Part shown: in pieces, positions 11,083 to 22,628 of the stretch
Numbering within the stretch: position 1 is the first letter of the stretch
Layout of the letters: each line of letters starts with the position of its first letter
Notes under the pieces: model-generated
The model's database searches: none
What the model saw: only the letters and a program-made list of their open reading frames with translations
Told to the model about the DNA's origin: nothing
From: Lunularia cruciata
Taxonomy: Eukaryota; Streptophyta; Marchantiopsida; Lunulariales; Lunulariaceae
Reading direction: 5' to 3'
NCBI GenBank assembly: GCA_948567375.1
Contig: OX419755.1
Span: 54,020,291-54,084,290, forward strand
DNA length: 64,000 nt
Program-made: the position numbers and the translations under genes

Positions 11083-12712
11083 TCCAAGAGAAAATACGAA
11101 TAGAAAGAGCCTGTGAAGGATATGGCAAGAAAGGAGAATTTTGAATGTGAAAGGTTGTGCAGGCTGCAAGACTTATTGACCAAGGTAGACTATGCTAAGG
11201 GCAGTAAAGGCCTATTACAAGGCCAGAGATGAAGCGGTGATAGAATAGGAAAATTTTGCAAGGAGAAGATCTCTTGAAAGTAGGGTCTGGATAGGGAAAC
11301 CTTCCAAGGAAAGGTCTGAACTGAGCGGGAGGTTGAAAGAGATGAATTTATTGAAAGAGAAAAGCTTTGGCTGTAGTAAGGAAGGAATTATCAAAGAGGA
11401 ATGAATTGGATGCACAGGGTTTTGAAGTGAGAGGCTTGGGCAGGAGGGAAAGACATTCAAGAGAAAGAGAGACTTGGTGCTTGTGCCAAAGAAATAATTT
11501 CAAAGGAGGGAGTCAGTCAGGACGGAGGGAAAGAGAAGAGTTTAGACCTTTGAAGAGTTGTTTAAAAAAGAAAAGAAATTGAGACAATTTTTTTTTGAGA
11601 GGAAAAGCGCCTATTGTGCAAGGGAGAGAGAGAATTTGAGAGAAGAGAAAGAAGAGAGAGAAGAGAGTAGTTGCTATGCATGCAAAATCAAGAAGGATTT
11701 AACATCACACAGGGGTTTGGAGACAGTGCTCTAGCTGGAGGAACTTTCAAAGTGGTAAGAAAGTGTTTGGCAAGGAGGGAGAAACATAAAATTTGAGGTG
11801 GTTGGCTGCAACATTGGAGGAAGAGAAGACAACTTGGAGTTGAATTTGCCTGGATAGAGAGGTAAGAGGAGGAGAAAACCCCCAAAGCTGGTTTGGTCTG
11901 GTCTGAGCAGAGATGAATCTGGGTACTTTAGTAGCTTGGACCTTGTTGTGACAAAAGCTTATGCATTGCCTCTGACCGGAGCTTTAGACATTGACTGCGA
12001 CAGGACCTTAGACTTGATGTAGCAGAGGAAGAGAGAACTTTTTCACAGTTGGACTGCTCTAAACTAGATATGCAAGTGAGAGAGAACATGTTGGAGACCA
12101 AGTTTGAATTTGGCTGTTATTGTTCGTTCCCTTTGCTTGTTTGACAACTATAGAAGCTTAGGATAATTCAATGTGTTAGCCTAGAACTGTATGTTTTCCC
12201 AGAGTGGCTTATAAAAATCCGATACAAGGGTGTGTTGATAAAATTGTGTGGGTCGTGGATGAACATATCTATTGTGAACTATAAATAGTGTTAGGAAGAA
12301 TGACTCCATTCTTGGAGCTTCTAGTCTAATATGTGTAGACAGATCAAGTGGTTGGTTTTCTTGCTCTGAATAAGTCTAGCCTTAGCTCGTGTATTGCTAG
12401 TGCAACCCACTTGATACATAACACCAAACCTAAAAAGTAATAGAACATGAACATGCCTTAGTGGCACATGAGGTCCAATGCCAACCCAAGAAACTCAACA
12501 CAACAGCCCTCAAAAGAGCCTATAGAAAGGAACAATTGCAAACAAGTTGCTCCATAAAAAGGAGGAGATTGAAATTGGATGAAACATTAGAACCTATGGT
12601 AGACTACAAGATAACTCACAATTCATAAAAAAGAAGACAACCTAAGCACAAGCAGCCAAGTGCCCAGTGCACTCTTGAGACCATCCAATGCCCTCGACAC
12701 CGTATTTAGTCA

Positions 12713-14020
12713 GTGAGACAAAAAGGCAACGGGATGTAGTCCATTTGGGAATTCCTATTGCAACATGGCTCCAATTGCAAAGTTAGAAGCATCAAAATCA
12801 ACCACATAGGGTAGTTGAGGATCATATGGTTGAAGAATGGGTCTTGAAGACACCATATGTTTTGACTTCTAGAATGCTTCTTTGTGCTTGGTGGTCCATT
12901 GGAAGCTCAAGTTCTTCCCTAGAGGTCAATCAATGGATGAACTATCGATAAAAACTAACTAATCCATTAAATGCCCGTACTTCTATAGCATTCTTTCGAG
13001 TAGACCAATTAGTAATGGCCTTGATTTTTTCCTCTCCCATAGTGATCCCCTCCAATGAGATCTTGTGACCCAAGAAGGTAACTTCCTTCTATCAAAAGGC
13101 ACACTTTGACTTCTTATAGTAAAATTTCCATTTTTGTAGTCGTCTTAGGACCTCTCACACATGATTCACGTGGTCTGCCTCTATCTTGCTATAGATTAAG
13201 ATATCATCCAAGAACACCACCACGTATGGATCCAATAGTCCATTCAGCACCTAGTGCATCTGATCCATGAAGACTATTGGAGCATTAGTGAGCCCGAAAG
13301 GTAGAACTCTCTACTCAAAATGCCCATACCTTGTAGGAAAAGCAATCTTTTGCACATCCTCCCTATTTGCAAAAGCCGCTGCAAAGATCCAACTTGGAAA
13401 AGTATCATGCTCCACTCAATTGATCAAGAAAGTCATTGATTCAAGGCAGGGGATATGCATTCTTCACTGTTTTCTTATTGAGCCCACGGTAATCAATATA
13501 GAAACAAAGTCCTCCATCCATTGGAGCAAATAGTACTAGTGTGCTCCAAGGAGAGGTGCTATGTTGTATGAAGTCTTTCTCCAACAACTCCATAAGTGTT
13601 GTTGCAACTCCTCCAACTCCTTTGGTGAGAGCCGATAGATTGGTCTACTCACTAGAGTACTCTATGATAACAACTCAATCCTGAAGGGCATACCACAATC
13701 TGAGTGTAATCCCTTTGGTAGATCATCCAGAAACATGTCTGTAAACTCTTGAACTATCTGATCAACCATTGCTTGATGAGGCTCTTGGCCCTCCTCAGAT
13801 TGTCCTTGTGAAATCGGCTTGATCCACACTACAAAAACAAACTTATCTTCCTCCAAAGCTTGCTCTATTGCTACTTCACTAACAAACTTCCCATCTAAGG
13901 ACTCATCTTTCTTCAAAGCTTGCTCCATGGCTACTTTCCTAGTAAACTTCCCATCTTGGGACTCATCCCCCTTCAAGGCTTGCTCTATGGCTACCTTCTT
14001 GACAAACTTCCCATCTTAGG
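12713..14020 (-). pseudogene. Family A reverse transcriptase with repeat-bearing spacer
   Basis: Read leftward. A spacer with tandem peptide repeats (14017-13850) leads to an RT start block (VQEFTDMFLDDLPKGL...MPFRIELLS, about 13770-13665). Palm and finger segments follow at about 13550-13200, then the connection region and the RNase H start (DFDASNFAIGAMLQ) at about 12800-12750. The copied peptide blocks match element G on the other strand. Stops and frame changes are frequent. The RNase H is interrupted at about 12713 by the purine-rich insertion. Confidence 0.75.
13850..14017 (-). repeat. Three tandem 60-bp units encoding a 20-residue peptide repeat
   Basis: On the minus strand the unit reads about ESxDGKFxxKVAMEQALKxD. 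It recurs at exact 60-bp spacing, so the coding frame is kept. It lies between the protease region and the RT of element A. Confidence 0.8.
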
Positions 14021-15070
14021 ACTAACTATTTTAGGTGTCTTACTAAGAGATGCCAGACAACCTAATTGGAAATTCCTACCTTGGTGTTGTACTTGAATTT
14101 GTTGTCAGGTCCAATCAAATTGAACCTTATGATGTTCAAGCCAAGGTAGTCTTAGAATGACATTGTAGTGTAGAGGTGTCACTACAAACCTCATACACTC
14201 CAAATACTACTTCCCAATCTTGAAGGTAACAAGATGCAAGGTACAAATTGCAAAACCCTTTCTACTATTTGCCATGATCAATCTACTAAAAATCTCCTAC
14301 TAGAATTCCTTGTTTTCTTGATCATTTTGCTCCACAAACTCCATCTGAGTAACTTGTTGAGGTCGCCCATTCTTGAATGGACATTCAGCGATGTGATGTC
14401 CCAATGGGCAAAAATAAAAACAACCACCATTTTGTCATAGTTTCTCTCTATCTACAATGCCAAGTGATCTCCATTGAATGGCATCAATCTCCATTGGTAT
14501 TGGCTCTTCCTTGCGTGTGTAGTGTATCAATAGGTTCTCTGCAGGTTGAGGTCGAGACCAAGTTGTTACAACCAAGGAATCAAAACATTTGGCTAACCGT
14601 ATGGCTTCCTCCAAGTGTTGTGGCTCTTGCATGGTTACCTCTAATTTGGTTCTTGACTTCAAGCTCCTCACAAATCAATCCAGAGCTTCACCTTCTAGTA
14701 TATCTAGAATTTGCATGATGGTGTTCTAGAATTGCGTGATATAACTTCTTAGTGAACCAATCTGTTTCAACTTTGCCAACCTATCCCATTTAGCTCATGT
14801 GTCATTTATAGCTTGGAACCGACTAGTTATTGTACTCTTGAATTCTACACATGTCAAGATTGGTGCAAAATTTTTTTGTTCAGCTCGCTCCACTCGAAAC
14901 CTCCACCGTACCTTTGCTACTCCATCCAATTGGCTAGAAGCCAAGAGAATCTATTTTTGCTCATCTTGCAGATTGGTAGCTTCAAAATAACATTCACAGT
15001 CAAACAAAAAAATTCTCCATTGCACCCAAGAGATTCTTACCTTCAAATACCTTGGGTTTAAGGAATTGGA
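14021..15070 (-). pseudogene. Family A gag with CCHC zinc knuckle
   Basis: Minus-strand coding pieces include a retrotransposon gag segment at 14671-14435 (EAIRLAKCFDSLVVTTWSRP). A zinc knuckle of the form C-x3-C-x4-H-x4-C (CFYFCPLGHHIAEC) lies at about 14388-14432. The N-terminal half lies at about 15060-14700. Gag would form the particle and the knuckle would bind RNA. The same gag recurs on the plus strand at 49680-50398 and at the left edge of the window. Frames are broken by stops and small indels. Confidence 0.75.
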
Positions 15071-15453
15071 TTTGATCTTCTCCTTCTCAAATTAGTATCC
15101 TCTCTACATGTTATTGTCGTCAAAGATCTCATCTATCCAACAACCAAGTAAGGTGCTCAATTTGTTACTTCATAGGAAGGATAACATCTGGCATTGCTAC
15201 CATGGTTACTACTCTATCATGCCATCCCTAATCTATTAACACATAGAAGCAACACGTCCACCGGTTCTCCGTAAGTTACAACCAGATGCATCAAGGGTTT
15301 CTCAGATATGGTGATCATATGCAAAAAATCTTGTCTAAAGTGTGAGGTGATGAATTGTGTGAAATGATGCTTGGGTAGTACTTGGACACAAAAATCCTAA
15401 TGGTTTGGTGGAAATGGATTTGGTGGTCCATAAATTCCATCCATCTCATTCCT

Positions 15454-15466
15454 ACTCTGATACAAA
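15454..15466 (-). other. Primer-binding site (initiator tRNA-Met) of the family A element
   Basis: Plus-strand actctgatacaaa is the complement of TTTGTATCAGAGT. It matches the plant initiator tRNA-Met site TGGTATCAGAG with one change and directly abuts the LTR at 15467. Positions 15071-15453 are untranslated leader. Confidence 0.8.
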
Positions 15467-15889
15467 TGTAAAAGACCAAGACCAAGGAGAGAAATAAGAG
15501 AATGGAAACTCACATTGGGACAATTGAATGTGGGAAAACTCCAAATGCCTAGCATGAGCTTTGGCTTTGGTATTTATAGGTAGCATACAAGGCCCGTGAG
15601 AAGCTTCTCAAGAATAGTCCTTGAGCCATTTTCTTAGAGTGCAAGCAAATTTAACCAAGAAGCTTCTCAAGAAGCTTCCTTCTAGAAGCCGTCTACTTGG
15701 CATGCAAGCTAAGCTAGTTAGAAGCTTCTAAAAGCTTCCTTTGAGAAGCTACCTGCTTGGGGTGCAAGTTAAGAGTCGAGAAGCTTCCCAAGAAGCTTCC
15801 TAGATGCTTCTAGAATATTTTGTGCTAATTTGGCTTATTCTCTACTTATTAGCCTTACCAAGTATGTCGCTAAACTCCATATTGTTATA
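15467..15889 (-). mobile_element. 5' LTR of the family A element
   Basis: This 423-bp LTR runs from TGTAAAAGACC to ATATTGTTATA (plus strand). The element-sense TATA motif (CCTATAAATA) is at 15571-15580. The aagctt-rich middle contains many short palindromes (agaagcttct). Its left neighbour is the primer site. Confidence 0.85.
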
Positions 15890-17708
15890 GTTGCAATAAG
15901 CATTCTCAAATGAATTTCATTCCATAGCCTTTGTATCTCAACAACTAAATGCAACAAAAAGGGATTACTTTGCTCAAGATCAAGAAAGATTGACAAAAGT
16001 GTGTGCAAAAAGAGTGTTGCAACATTATCTTTTAGGGAAATATGTGATAATAAGGACCAATCATAAACCCTTGTTGTAAACTCTACACTTCAAGCACATG
16101 AAGATTCAACATCATTGATAGAAGGAGTGGTTACAATTTTTTGACATCAAGCTTGAATACAAATTAAGAAAGTTCCATGTTATTCTCAATGCCTTATTAC
16201 AATGACCCAATTTGAAAGCTCTTCTTGAATCTCATATAATAATAGCAATCCCCACAATATTGATTGATGCAAAGGTCTACATTGAGTTTAGGATTGCCTT
16301 ACAACAAGACACCTTCTTTCAATTGATGCAAAGTTGTCTTGCAACACACAATAAGGAATACAACACTTTTTCCCTCAAGAAGAGCCTTTTATTCTATGAG
16401 AATCAGATTTATATTCCAAATTTGGATGATCCACAAATTGTGCAACTTAAAGAGGCCCATGACTTACCAATCACCAATTACATAGATGTAAGCAAAACCC
16501 TAAGTACCCTACAACATCAATGGTGGTAGTTAAACATAGCACAAGAAGTTCAAGAGTTTGTCCAATCTTGTGAGAGTTGCCAATGTAACAAGATAGGAAA
16601 CCAAAAACTAGGAGGACTATTGAAACCACTACTTATTCCATCTACTCAATTGGAATATGTGAGCTTAGACCTCATCATATCCTTGTCAAAGACAAACCAA
16701 TGCCAAACAACAATTATGGTGCTTGTTAGTAAGCTCAACAAGCAAATTCATATGACACTTATCATAGATATAGTAGATGCTTGGACCTTGGCCTAGATCT
16801 ACTTTGATACAATCTTCAAACACCATGGGATGTGAAAGGTTTTCATATTTGATAATAATCTCCAATTTATTGGAAAATTTGGAGAAGCTACTTGGCACTA
16901 AGCTTGCTTTATTTACAACCGATTATCATTGAATTGATAGGTAGACCAAATGAGCCAAATTTCACCCTAGAAGACATGCTATATGCCTTTTTTAACATTC
17001 ATCATACCAATTAGGATACTTGTCTTGTGGTTGCCAAATTTGCCTATAATACTTCCAAGAAAGCAAGTATAGGATTCTCTCCTTTCTTTCTCAATTATGG
17101 ACAATATCTACTTGTTTTCAATTCTCTTCTTACTCCACCTCCATCTCATGTCCCTCATACTTCCACCTTCTTGCTAAGATATCAACATCTTTACACCAAG
17201 CCTAGTCTCATGTTTTTGTTGCACAAAATCATAAAAAGCAATAAGATGATAGAAATTGTTGGGATATCACCTCTCAAGTAGGTAATAAGGTCATGCTTTC
17301 CTCTAATAATCTTCCTCTCCCTCTTGACACTCAAGTTAGTAAACTTGATCCCAATTAGATAGGTCCATTTGCTTTTACTGAAATCATTTCTCTTGTTACC
17401 TATAGACTTGCATTTTCTAGTCATATGAGGATCCATCCTATCTTCCATGTTTCCAAGTTAAAACACTTTGTTCCCAATCCATCTTCCCTTCCTACTTGTG
17501 TCCAAATCCCTCCTTTTCTAGTTCCTATCAATGATTGTGAAGAATACAAAGTTGAGCATATATTTGCATGTCATCACATCCAACATGGCCACCACTAATA
17601 AGATCCTTTGGAAAAAGGTATCCTCTTTACAATGTCACATGGGAACTCCTTTCTCATCTTCACAATGCACAAAAGTGGTTATGCAAGAATTTGAAGATTC
17701 CATAGCCA
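15890..17708 (+). pseudogene. Chromovirus G pol, 3' part: RNase H, integrase, chromodomain
   Basis: This continues the RT half at 6280-7083. RNase H (YFAQDQERLTKVCAKRVLQHYLLG, then NHKPLL) spans about 15970-16080. The integrase zinc-binding region ends in CESCQCNK near 16575. The catalytic core has TTIMVLVSKLNKQIHM near 16710-16755. The C-terminal part MRIHPIFHVSKLKHFVPNP lies near 17425-17480. A chromodomain remnant (EEYKVEHIFACHHIQHGH) lies near 17540-17600. The coding is close to that of element A, so G is an older member of the same lineage. Coding ends near 17708, where element D-like sequence begins. Confidence 0.8.
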
Positions 17709-19850
17709 TAAGTTTTGTCATTTTAGTGACTAATTGTAATACTCCGAGGACAAGAGAAGAGAGAAAACACAGATTGCACACTCCAACATTCGATGCCCCA
17801 AGGGAGCACCTTCTCTTTATTATATAGACAAAGAGGATCTCCTCCAAGGAAGCTCCACCATAGGATTAGGGACATAGATAGGTGACATGTCAGCAGGCTC
17901 CACCCTTGGATTACTTACTTGGATGGGTGACTTGTCTGGTCTAGGTCCTATCTGGTTGGTCAAACAAGCTTTGACCGGAGGGAATCTTTTAGGGAATCTT
18001 CCTATAGGAATCTTAGAATCACGTGAGTAAGGTACCATTGGAAAGCTCTCAATGAGACAAAGCATGGGGGATGGAAAGGCCAGCCTTTCCTCCATTGGGG
18101 GGGGGGAATCTGCACATTTTCAAGGCCTAATCCATCCGTTTAGGCCTCCAAAATTGCCTTCAAAGATTTCAGGCATATTTCGGTTCCTACTCTATTAGTA
18201 GAAGTCCCCTTTTGGTGATACCTCTTTCTGATCTGTTTAGTACATCATGTGTAACATCCTTCCAGATGTTACCAAACCAATTCTCACCTATAAATCATAT
18301 GTCTAGCTATTGGTTTTAAGGTTCTCAAGTCTATTTTGGTTTCTGCACTATTAGTAGAAGTACTCTTTTCGTGATACTTCTATCTAATCTATTTTGACCA
18401 TCATGTATAACATCATTCTAGATGTTACCAAACCAAATTTCACATCTAGATCATATGGCTAACCCTTGGTATTACACTAATGCTTTGACCTATACCTATA
18501 GTTATACATAATAGGGATTATATGAAAAGAAGTAAATTAGAAATGGGTCAAGGAAGTCACTAGTGCTAGAGGACACATACTTGATAGAGGCAAATTACTT
18601 GCTCTAGCTTTTGATACAAGCATAAATATTTGGATTAAGCAACTTGAGCAAAGATTGACTGGTATGATTTTGGCTTAGAGAAGATTGAATTGGGGTGTTA
18701 AGTTTACACATCTTATATTAGTAGTAAGGATATCAACATATCAACATATCAACATAAGTGGATGCATTATCTTTAGTAACTAAGAGTAAAATATATGTTT
18801 TTAAACCTAAGAGAGCTACGTTAAGTTAGAACCCAATTGAAGAGAGGTTTTCAAAGAAGTCAAAATCTTTCAAACTTATAGAAATACTCAAGACCTTACC
18901 CATGGTTCCTAAATATCTCAGTGCATATTTGTTAGATAGAGATAGAGTGCATGAGGACCAATAATGGTCAACAATCTTTTTCTACCAAGACCTTGTGTTG
19001 CATGATGTTTGGATTAGTCTATTATTATTTGTCCTTTATTGACATGCTAATACCAAGAGTTAACTCAACTCTAGTGTTTTGATTGGTTGCTACATTATGA
19101 GACTAGAGATGGTTTGGTTGCTACTTCTTTTATGGAGGTGGTTGATAATGAGGCCAACCTAGAGTAGAAGTCGGAGATTCATTTTTTCTCATATGGCTCT
19201 TACTAGCATCTAGGAAGCATTAATTGCTAGGTTAGAGGAGTTACCTAATAGACTTATTTTGAACAAGCTAGTTTTTTGCTTGGGGTTCCTCATTCAACAC
19301 TTAATAGGATCTCTAGTTTGGTTGAACTTTTGGGAAAGGGATATAAATCATAGGGAATTCTCATTAGACTCTTTATATATACTTCTTATGTTATGGAAGG
19401 TTGTTTTTCTTGATCTTTCAATGCAAAAGACCCATATTGAGAGATGTCTATTTTGAATTTTTTCATCTCCTGGAAGGAGTTCCACTGAGTATATCATTCA
19501 TGAAAAGATCATTATATAAATGCAACTTTCTCATCAGATTCATAGCTTTGTGATAAGAGATAATGTCATTGTAATGGTAGTTGAGTCCAATCATATATTG
19601 GTTGGTGGACTTGTGTTTTACCCATGGGATTTAGTGTTTCCTTTTAGGAGAAGATATGTTTCTAGAGGCCAAGTTGGGAGTAGGATGAAGGATAAGTATA
19701 TTGCTTACTTACATAATTTATTAGTTACAATTCAACAAACTATAGTCATCAACAACAATGGTATCAATATCTCATTTAATGGTTTTGTAACTTATCCTTA
19801 CAAGTTACTAGAGTAGAATATCCATAAAGATTATACTTCAAGATACAATA
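17708..19850 (+). pseudogene. Second, decayed copy of element D: gag end to protease
   Basis: Colinear with 55310-57420 of element D. The second zinc-knuckle/gag tail (ttttgacctacacc block) matches at 17712-17734 plus 18482-18510. 'atttggattaagcaacttgagcaaag' near 18630 matches the WIEQLEQR segment at 56190. RLEELP near 19225 matches 56812. The protease region VFLDLSMQ near 19405 matches VLLDSGVQ. The block ILVGGLVFYPWDLVF at 19590-19640 matches LVGGAVLYPMGFSI. It is full of stops and ends before the methyltransferase. It lacks the solo LTR C found in D, which shows that LTR is an insertion there. A solo LTR B interrupts this copy. Confidence 0.75.
17735..18476 (-). mobile_element. Solo LTR of family B with target duplication CTAAT
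   Basis: 742 bp, TGTAATACTCC...GGTATTACA, near-identical to 836-1559. Perfect 5-bp repeats ctaat flank it at 17730-17734 and 18477-18481. It lies in gag-derived sequence of the second D copy. No internal region is present. Confidence 0.9.
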
Positions 19851-20085
19851 GGGTGTTTCAAAAATAAATTTACAAAGCTTTGTATTTTTTCTAAATATTT
19901 TTATGAAGTTTGTGAAAGTCTTTAAGGGGCTGCTCAAAAGCACATTTTGGTAGATTATGGAGTTCCATTTATCCATTATTGAATTTTGTCCTAAATGGTT
20001 TGGGAAGGAATCCATGTGAAGGAATTCAATGAAAGGCTTGTATTATTCTTTTTCACAAAACTCTAAGCTGGTTGAGCTCTTGATT

Positions 20086-20128
20086 TCTTGATTTCTTGAT
20101 TTCTCTTCTCTTCTCTTCTCTTCTCAAG
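20086..20128 (+). repeat. Microsatellite: (ttgatttc)n then (ttctc)n
   Basis: Three units of ttgatttc are followed by four to five units of ttctc. Confidence 0.8.
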
Positions 20129-20174
20129 CGCTCTTGATTTCTCTTCCCTATTGTTTAGTGTTTCTTTGAGGTGA

Positions 20175-20394
20175 TTGAGCTCTTGATTTCTGTTATCAAG
20201 GGTACCCTATAGAGTATGGTGGTGATATTTCAATTTTCCCAAGAGCACCTCATGAAGCATGAGAGCTTTATATCAACTTGCAACTTGAGCTCTTGATTTC
20301 TCCTCTTGAGAGTACCCTATGGAATGTGGAGGTGCCATTCTAATTTGACAAGAGCACCTTATCAAGCATAGGAGCTTCATATTATCTTGAAATT
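20175..20394 (+). repeat. Tandem duplication of 110 bp
   Basis: Copies start with ttgagctcttgatttct at 20175 and 20285. Both contain 'agtaccctat'-type and 'aagagcacct' blocks, and the copies are diverged. Confidence 0.75.
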
Positions 20395-20797
20395 TTTCAT
20401 AATTATAGGGTATAGATATGATTATTTGCAAGTAGAACATGTTACACAATAGTATGCACCAAGAACTCACAAGAAACATAAGAAAATGTTTGGACGGAGT
20501 ATATAAATAGATTTAGAAACATGTGAATTTTTATGGATAGTGAAAATATAGACGGAGATTATGATATGTTGGACCTATTGCTTATGTGGTGGGAGTATGC
20601 ACATTTGCATAGGTACTTAGAATCTAGAGTTACCTATCTTTGTAGTAGGAAATTTGAAATTCAATATTTCAAAGACCTAGATATAGGCAACTTACTAGAA
20701 TGGATTTTGAGTCATTTTTGACATTAGTGTATCTTATAAATGGTCATGAATTTTTTAATAAGAACTATAGGTGGGAGCAAACATCTATGTGGATCTA

Positions 20798-21492
20798 TGA
20801 GCAAGCTTGTCTCTCATTTAGGATGAACCTTTGATAGCTATTATTGTAGCACAATATGGACTAAGAAGGCAAGTAATCCCAACTCCACCATACTCTTCCA
20901 AGGCTAACACTACAAGACTCAAACCATTGCTCTCTAGAGAACTCAATGAGAGAGAGAGATAGTTGCAAATGAAAGGATGATGAGTACCTCCTCACTCCCC
21001 ATTTATATAGTTGTGAAATAATTAAACACCAAAGTAACTAATTATTGGAGTAACTCAAGTTACTAGGTTAAAATTCAAATAAAAGAAAAATTCTAGAGGA
21101 ATATCCATATTCATATTCATGGGAATATTCTCCAAACCATGTGGTCTTATCTTGACTCAAACAATAAGTCAAGGATTCCTTCATATGGGCTATCCTTGGA
21201 CTATAGAAGAATCAAAAGCAAAAAGGCTTGTGGATCCAAGAGTTCTCAACTCTTTCCTCAAAGCCGAACACCTAGAAATAATACCAAGTCAATACACTAG
21301 AATCCAAAATAGTAGTACTTGTCTTTTCTACTTCCTCTAAAGTAAGGTCCACTCTATCTTAGCTATGGATAACTTTAGCTAATCATGATCAATGAAGAAT
21401 AATCCTTTATCTCTTTATAAATAATATCTCTCAAGTACTTGCAATACCAAACTAAATATCATGATAGCCCATGCATGCAAAAATGTGTTACA
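20798..21492 (-). mobile_element. 3' LTR of element C
   Basis: 695 bp. On the minus strand it runs from TGTAACACATTT to CTTGCTCA. It matches the plus-strand LTR at 55462-56151 along its whole length, including a TATA motif (CTATATAAAT, minus strand, near 21000-21010). To its right is TTTGGGGATAGA on the minus strand, a good polypurine tract. Integrase C-terminal coding follows, so it is read as the 3' LTR of a minus-strand element. Confidence 0.75.
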
Positions 21493-22628
21493 TCTATCCC
21501 CAAACTAAGATTTCACTTTGTTCTTAGAGTGAAAGTCTCTCTACCTTCTATGACATATCTTCAACTTATCATAGGTAATCTTATCAAAGTGTCTTCCTCT
21601 CGACTCCTTGAGATCATAGGTGTAATTGCTCCACACTTTCTCCATTATGAAAGGTCCAAAGTCCCTAGACAAAAACTTCCTTTGCACTCTCTTGAATCAA
21701 ATGGAATCAAATAACATTACCCTATCACCTTCTTTGAAGAGCTCCACCTTCTTCTTGCCTTGCCTCTTGTCATAGCTCTCCTTTGTTTCCTTTAGGCTTG
21801 CTCCACTCAAACCATAACAATTGCTCTTGCTTCACCAATTCCATAAATTGATATTTCCTTGCTTTCTTTGCATCACATCCTTGTGCTTTCTTCAATCTCT
21901 TATGAATGCTTTGAAAGATAGGAATATCAAAGTGAATAAGTAAGGTAAACTCAATATCATATACCAAATGAGATGGAGAACATCCATTGGAAGTCTTCAT
22001 GGTTGTCCCATATTCTCACAAAATTGCATGAATCCTCTTGTCCCAATGATGTTTAGCCCCCTCCATTTATGCATCTTTGGCCAACATCATGCACAAGATC
22101 TGATTGGTTCTCCCTGCCAATCCATTGGAGTTTGGCTTATAGGATGTAGTTACTCCTTGCGTGATAGAGAAATATTGTAGTATGGCTATAGTGTTGCTTC
22201 TTATAAACTCTCCTCCTCTATCAAAAGCCAACTTCAAAGTGCACCCAAACCTAGTGATAATGAATTCATAAAGAAATCTACCAACTTCACCTTCATTCTT
22301 GTCCCTCAATGGTCTAGCCTCAACCCACTTGGTAAGATAATCAATAACTACCACAATGTACCAATTGTTTCGTAGGGTTATATTAAGAGGACCTACAAAG
22401 CCAATTCCTCACTCCTCAAAAGGTCTTAGCAATGAAAGTGATCTAAGAGGTAGAGTGGAAGTAGACTTTCTAGCAAAAGCTTAAAAAAATTACAAGTTTT
22501 GCAATAATCAAGATAATCCTTGAAAACCCCCTCCAATGGTAACTTATACCTAGAATTTTGAAAGCAATCACCTTTCTTGCAAATTGTCCTCACGCACTAA
22601 ACCTTCATGAAACTCCTTCATGAGTAGG
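21493..22628 (-). pseudogene. Element C integrase (3' end of pol), interrupted by element B
   Basis: Minus-strand frames show an integrase core (MVVIDYLTKWVEARPLRD..., DRGGEF, then NGLAGRTN where the catalytic Glu is replaced) at 22354-22067. A C-terminal domain (TSNGCSPSHLVYDIE...) follows at 21990-21770, then a decayed tail (ELFKEGDRVMLFDS) near 21740. The zinc-binding region lies at about 22620-22470 and continues at 41139-41247 across element B. No chromodomain was seen. Element C is distinct from A, B and E. Confidence 0.75.

Larger units (their letters stand above)
9236..12712. other. Unidentified purine-rich insertion inside family A RNase H
   Basis: RNase H coding of element A stops near 12713 (HPVAFLSH block) and resumes near 9235, so about 3.5 kb is extra. 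The plus strand is strongly purine-rich (gaaggaa-type) from 9550 to 11900 and contains two tandem arrays. The right end (12110-12430) looks LTR- or promoter-like, with ggcttataaaaatcc near 12210 and actataaatagtg near 12280. I found no transposase, RT or other domain. Open frames here are short and follow base composition. It may be a non-autonomous LTR (LARD/TRIM-like) element, but clear termini were not found. Confidence 0.5.
7084..15889 (-). mobile_element. Complete family A chromovirus (Ty3/gypsy), minus strand, with internal insertion
   Basis: From right to left: 5' LTR (15467-15889), tRNA-Met primer site, leader, gag with zinc knuckle, protease/RT, RNase H, integrase, chromodomain, polypurine tract and 3' LTR (7084-7434). 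The target duplication is gttgt/gttgc, differing by one transition, inside the RNase H of element G. RNase H of A itself is split by about 3.5 kb of unrelated purine-rich DNA (9236-12712). All coding parts carry stops and frameshifts. The chromodomain and the initiator-Met primer site place it with plant chromoviruses; I cannot resolve the clade. Confidence 0.85.
19851..20797. other. Unassigned stretch between D copy and LTR C
   Basis: I see no recognisable domain. It contains a simple repeat and a 110-bp tandem duplication (listed separately) and one 62-codon frame (20533-20721) without recognisable similarity. It may be eroded transposon sequence. Confidence 0.5.
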
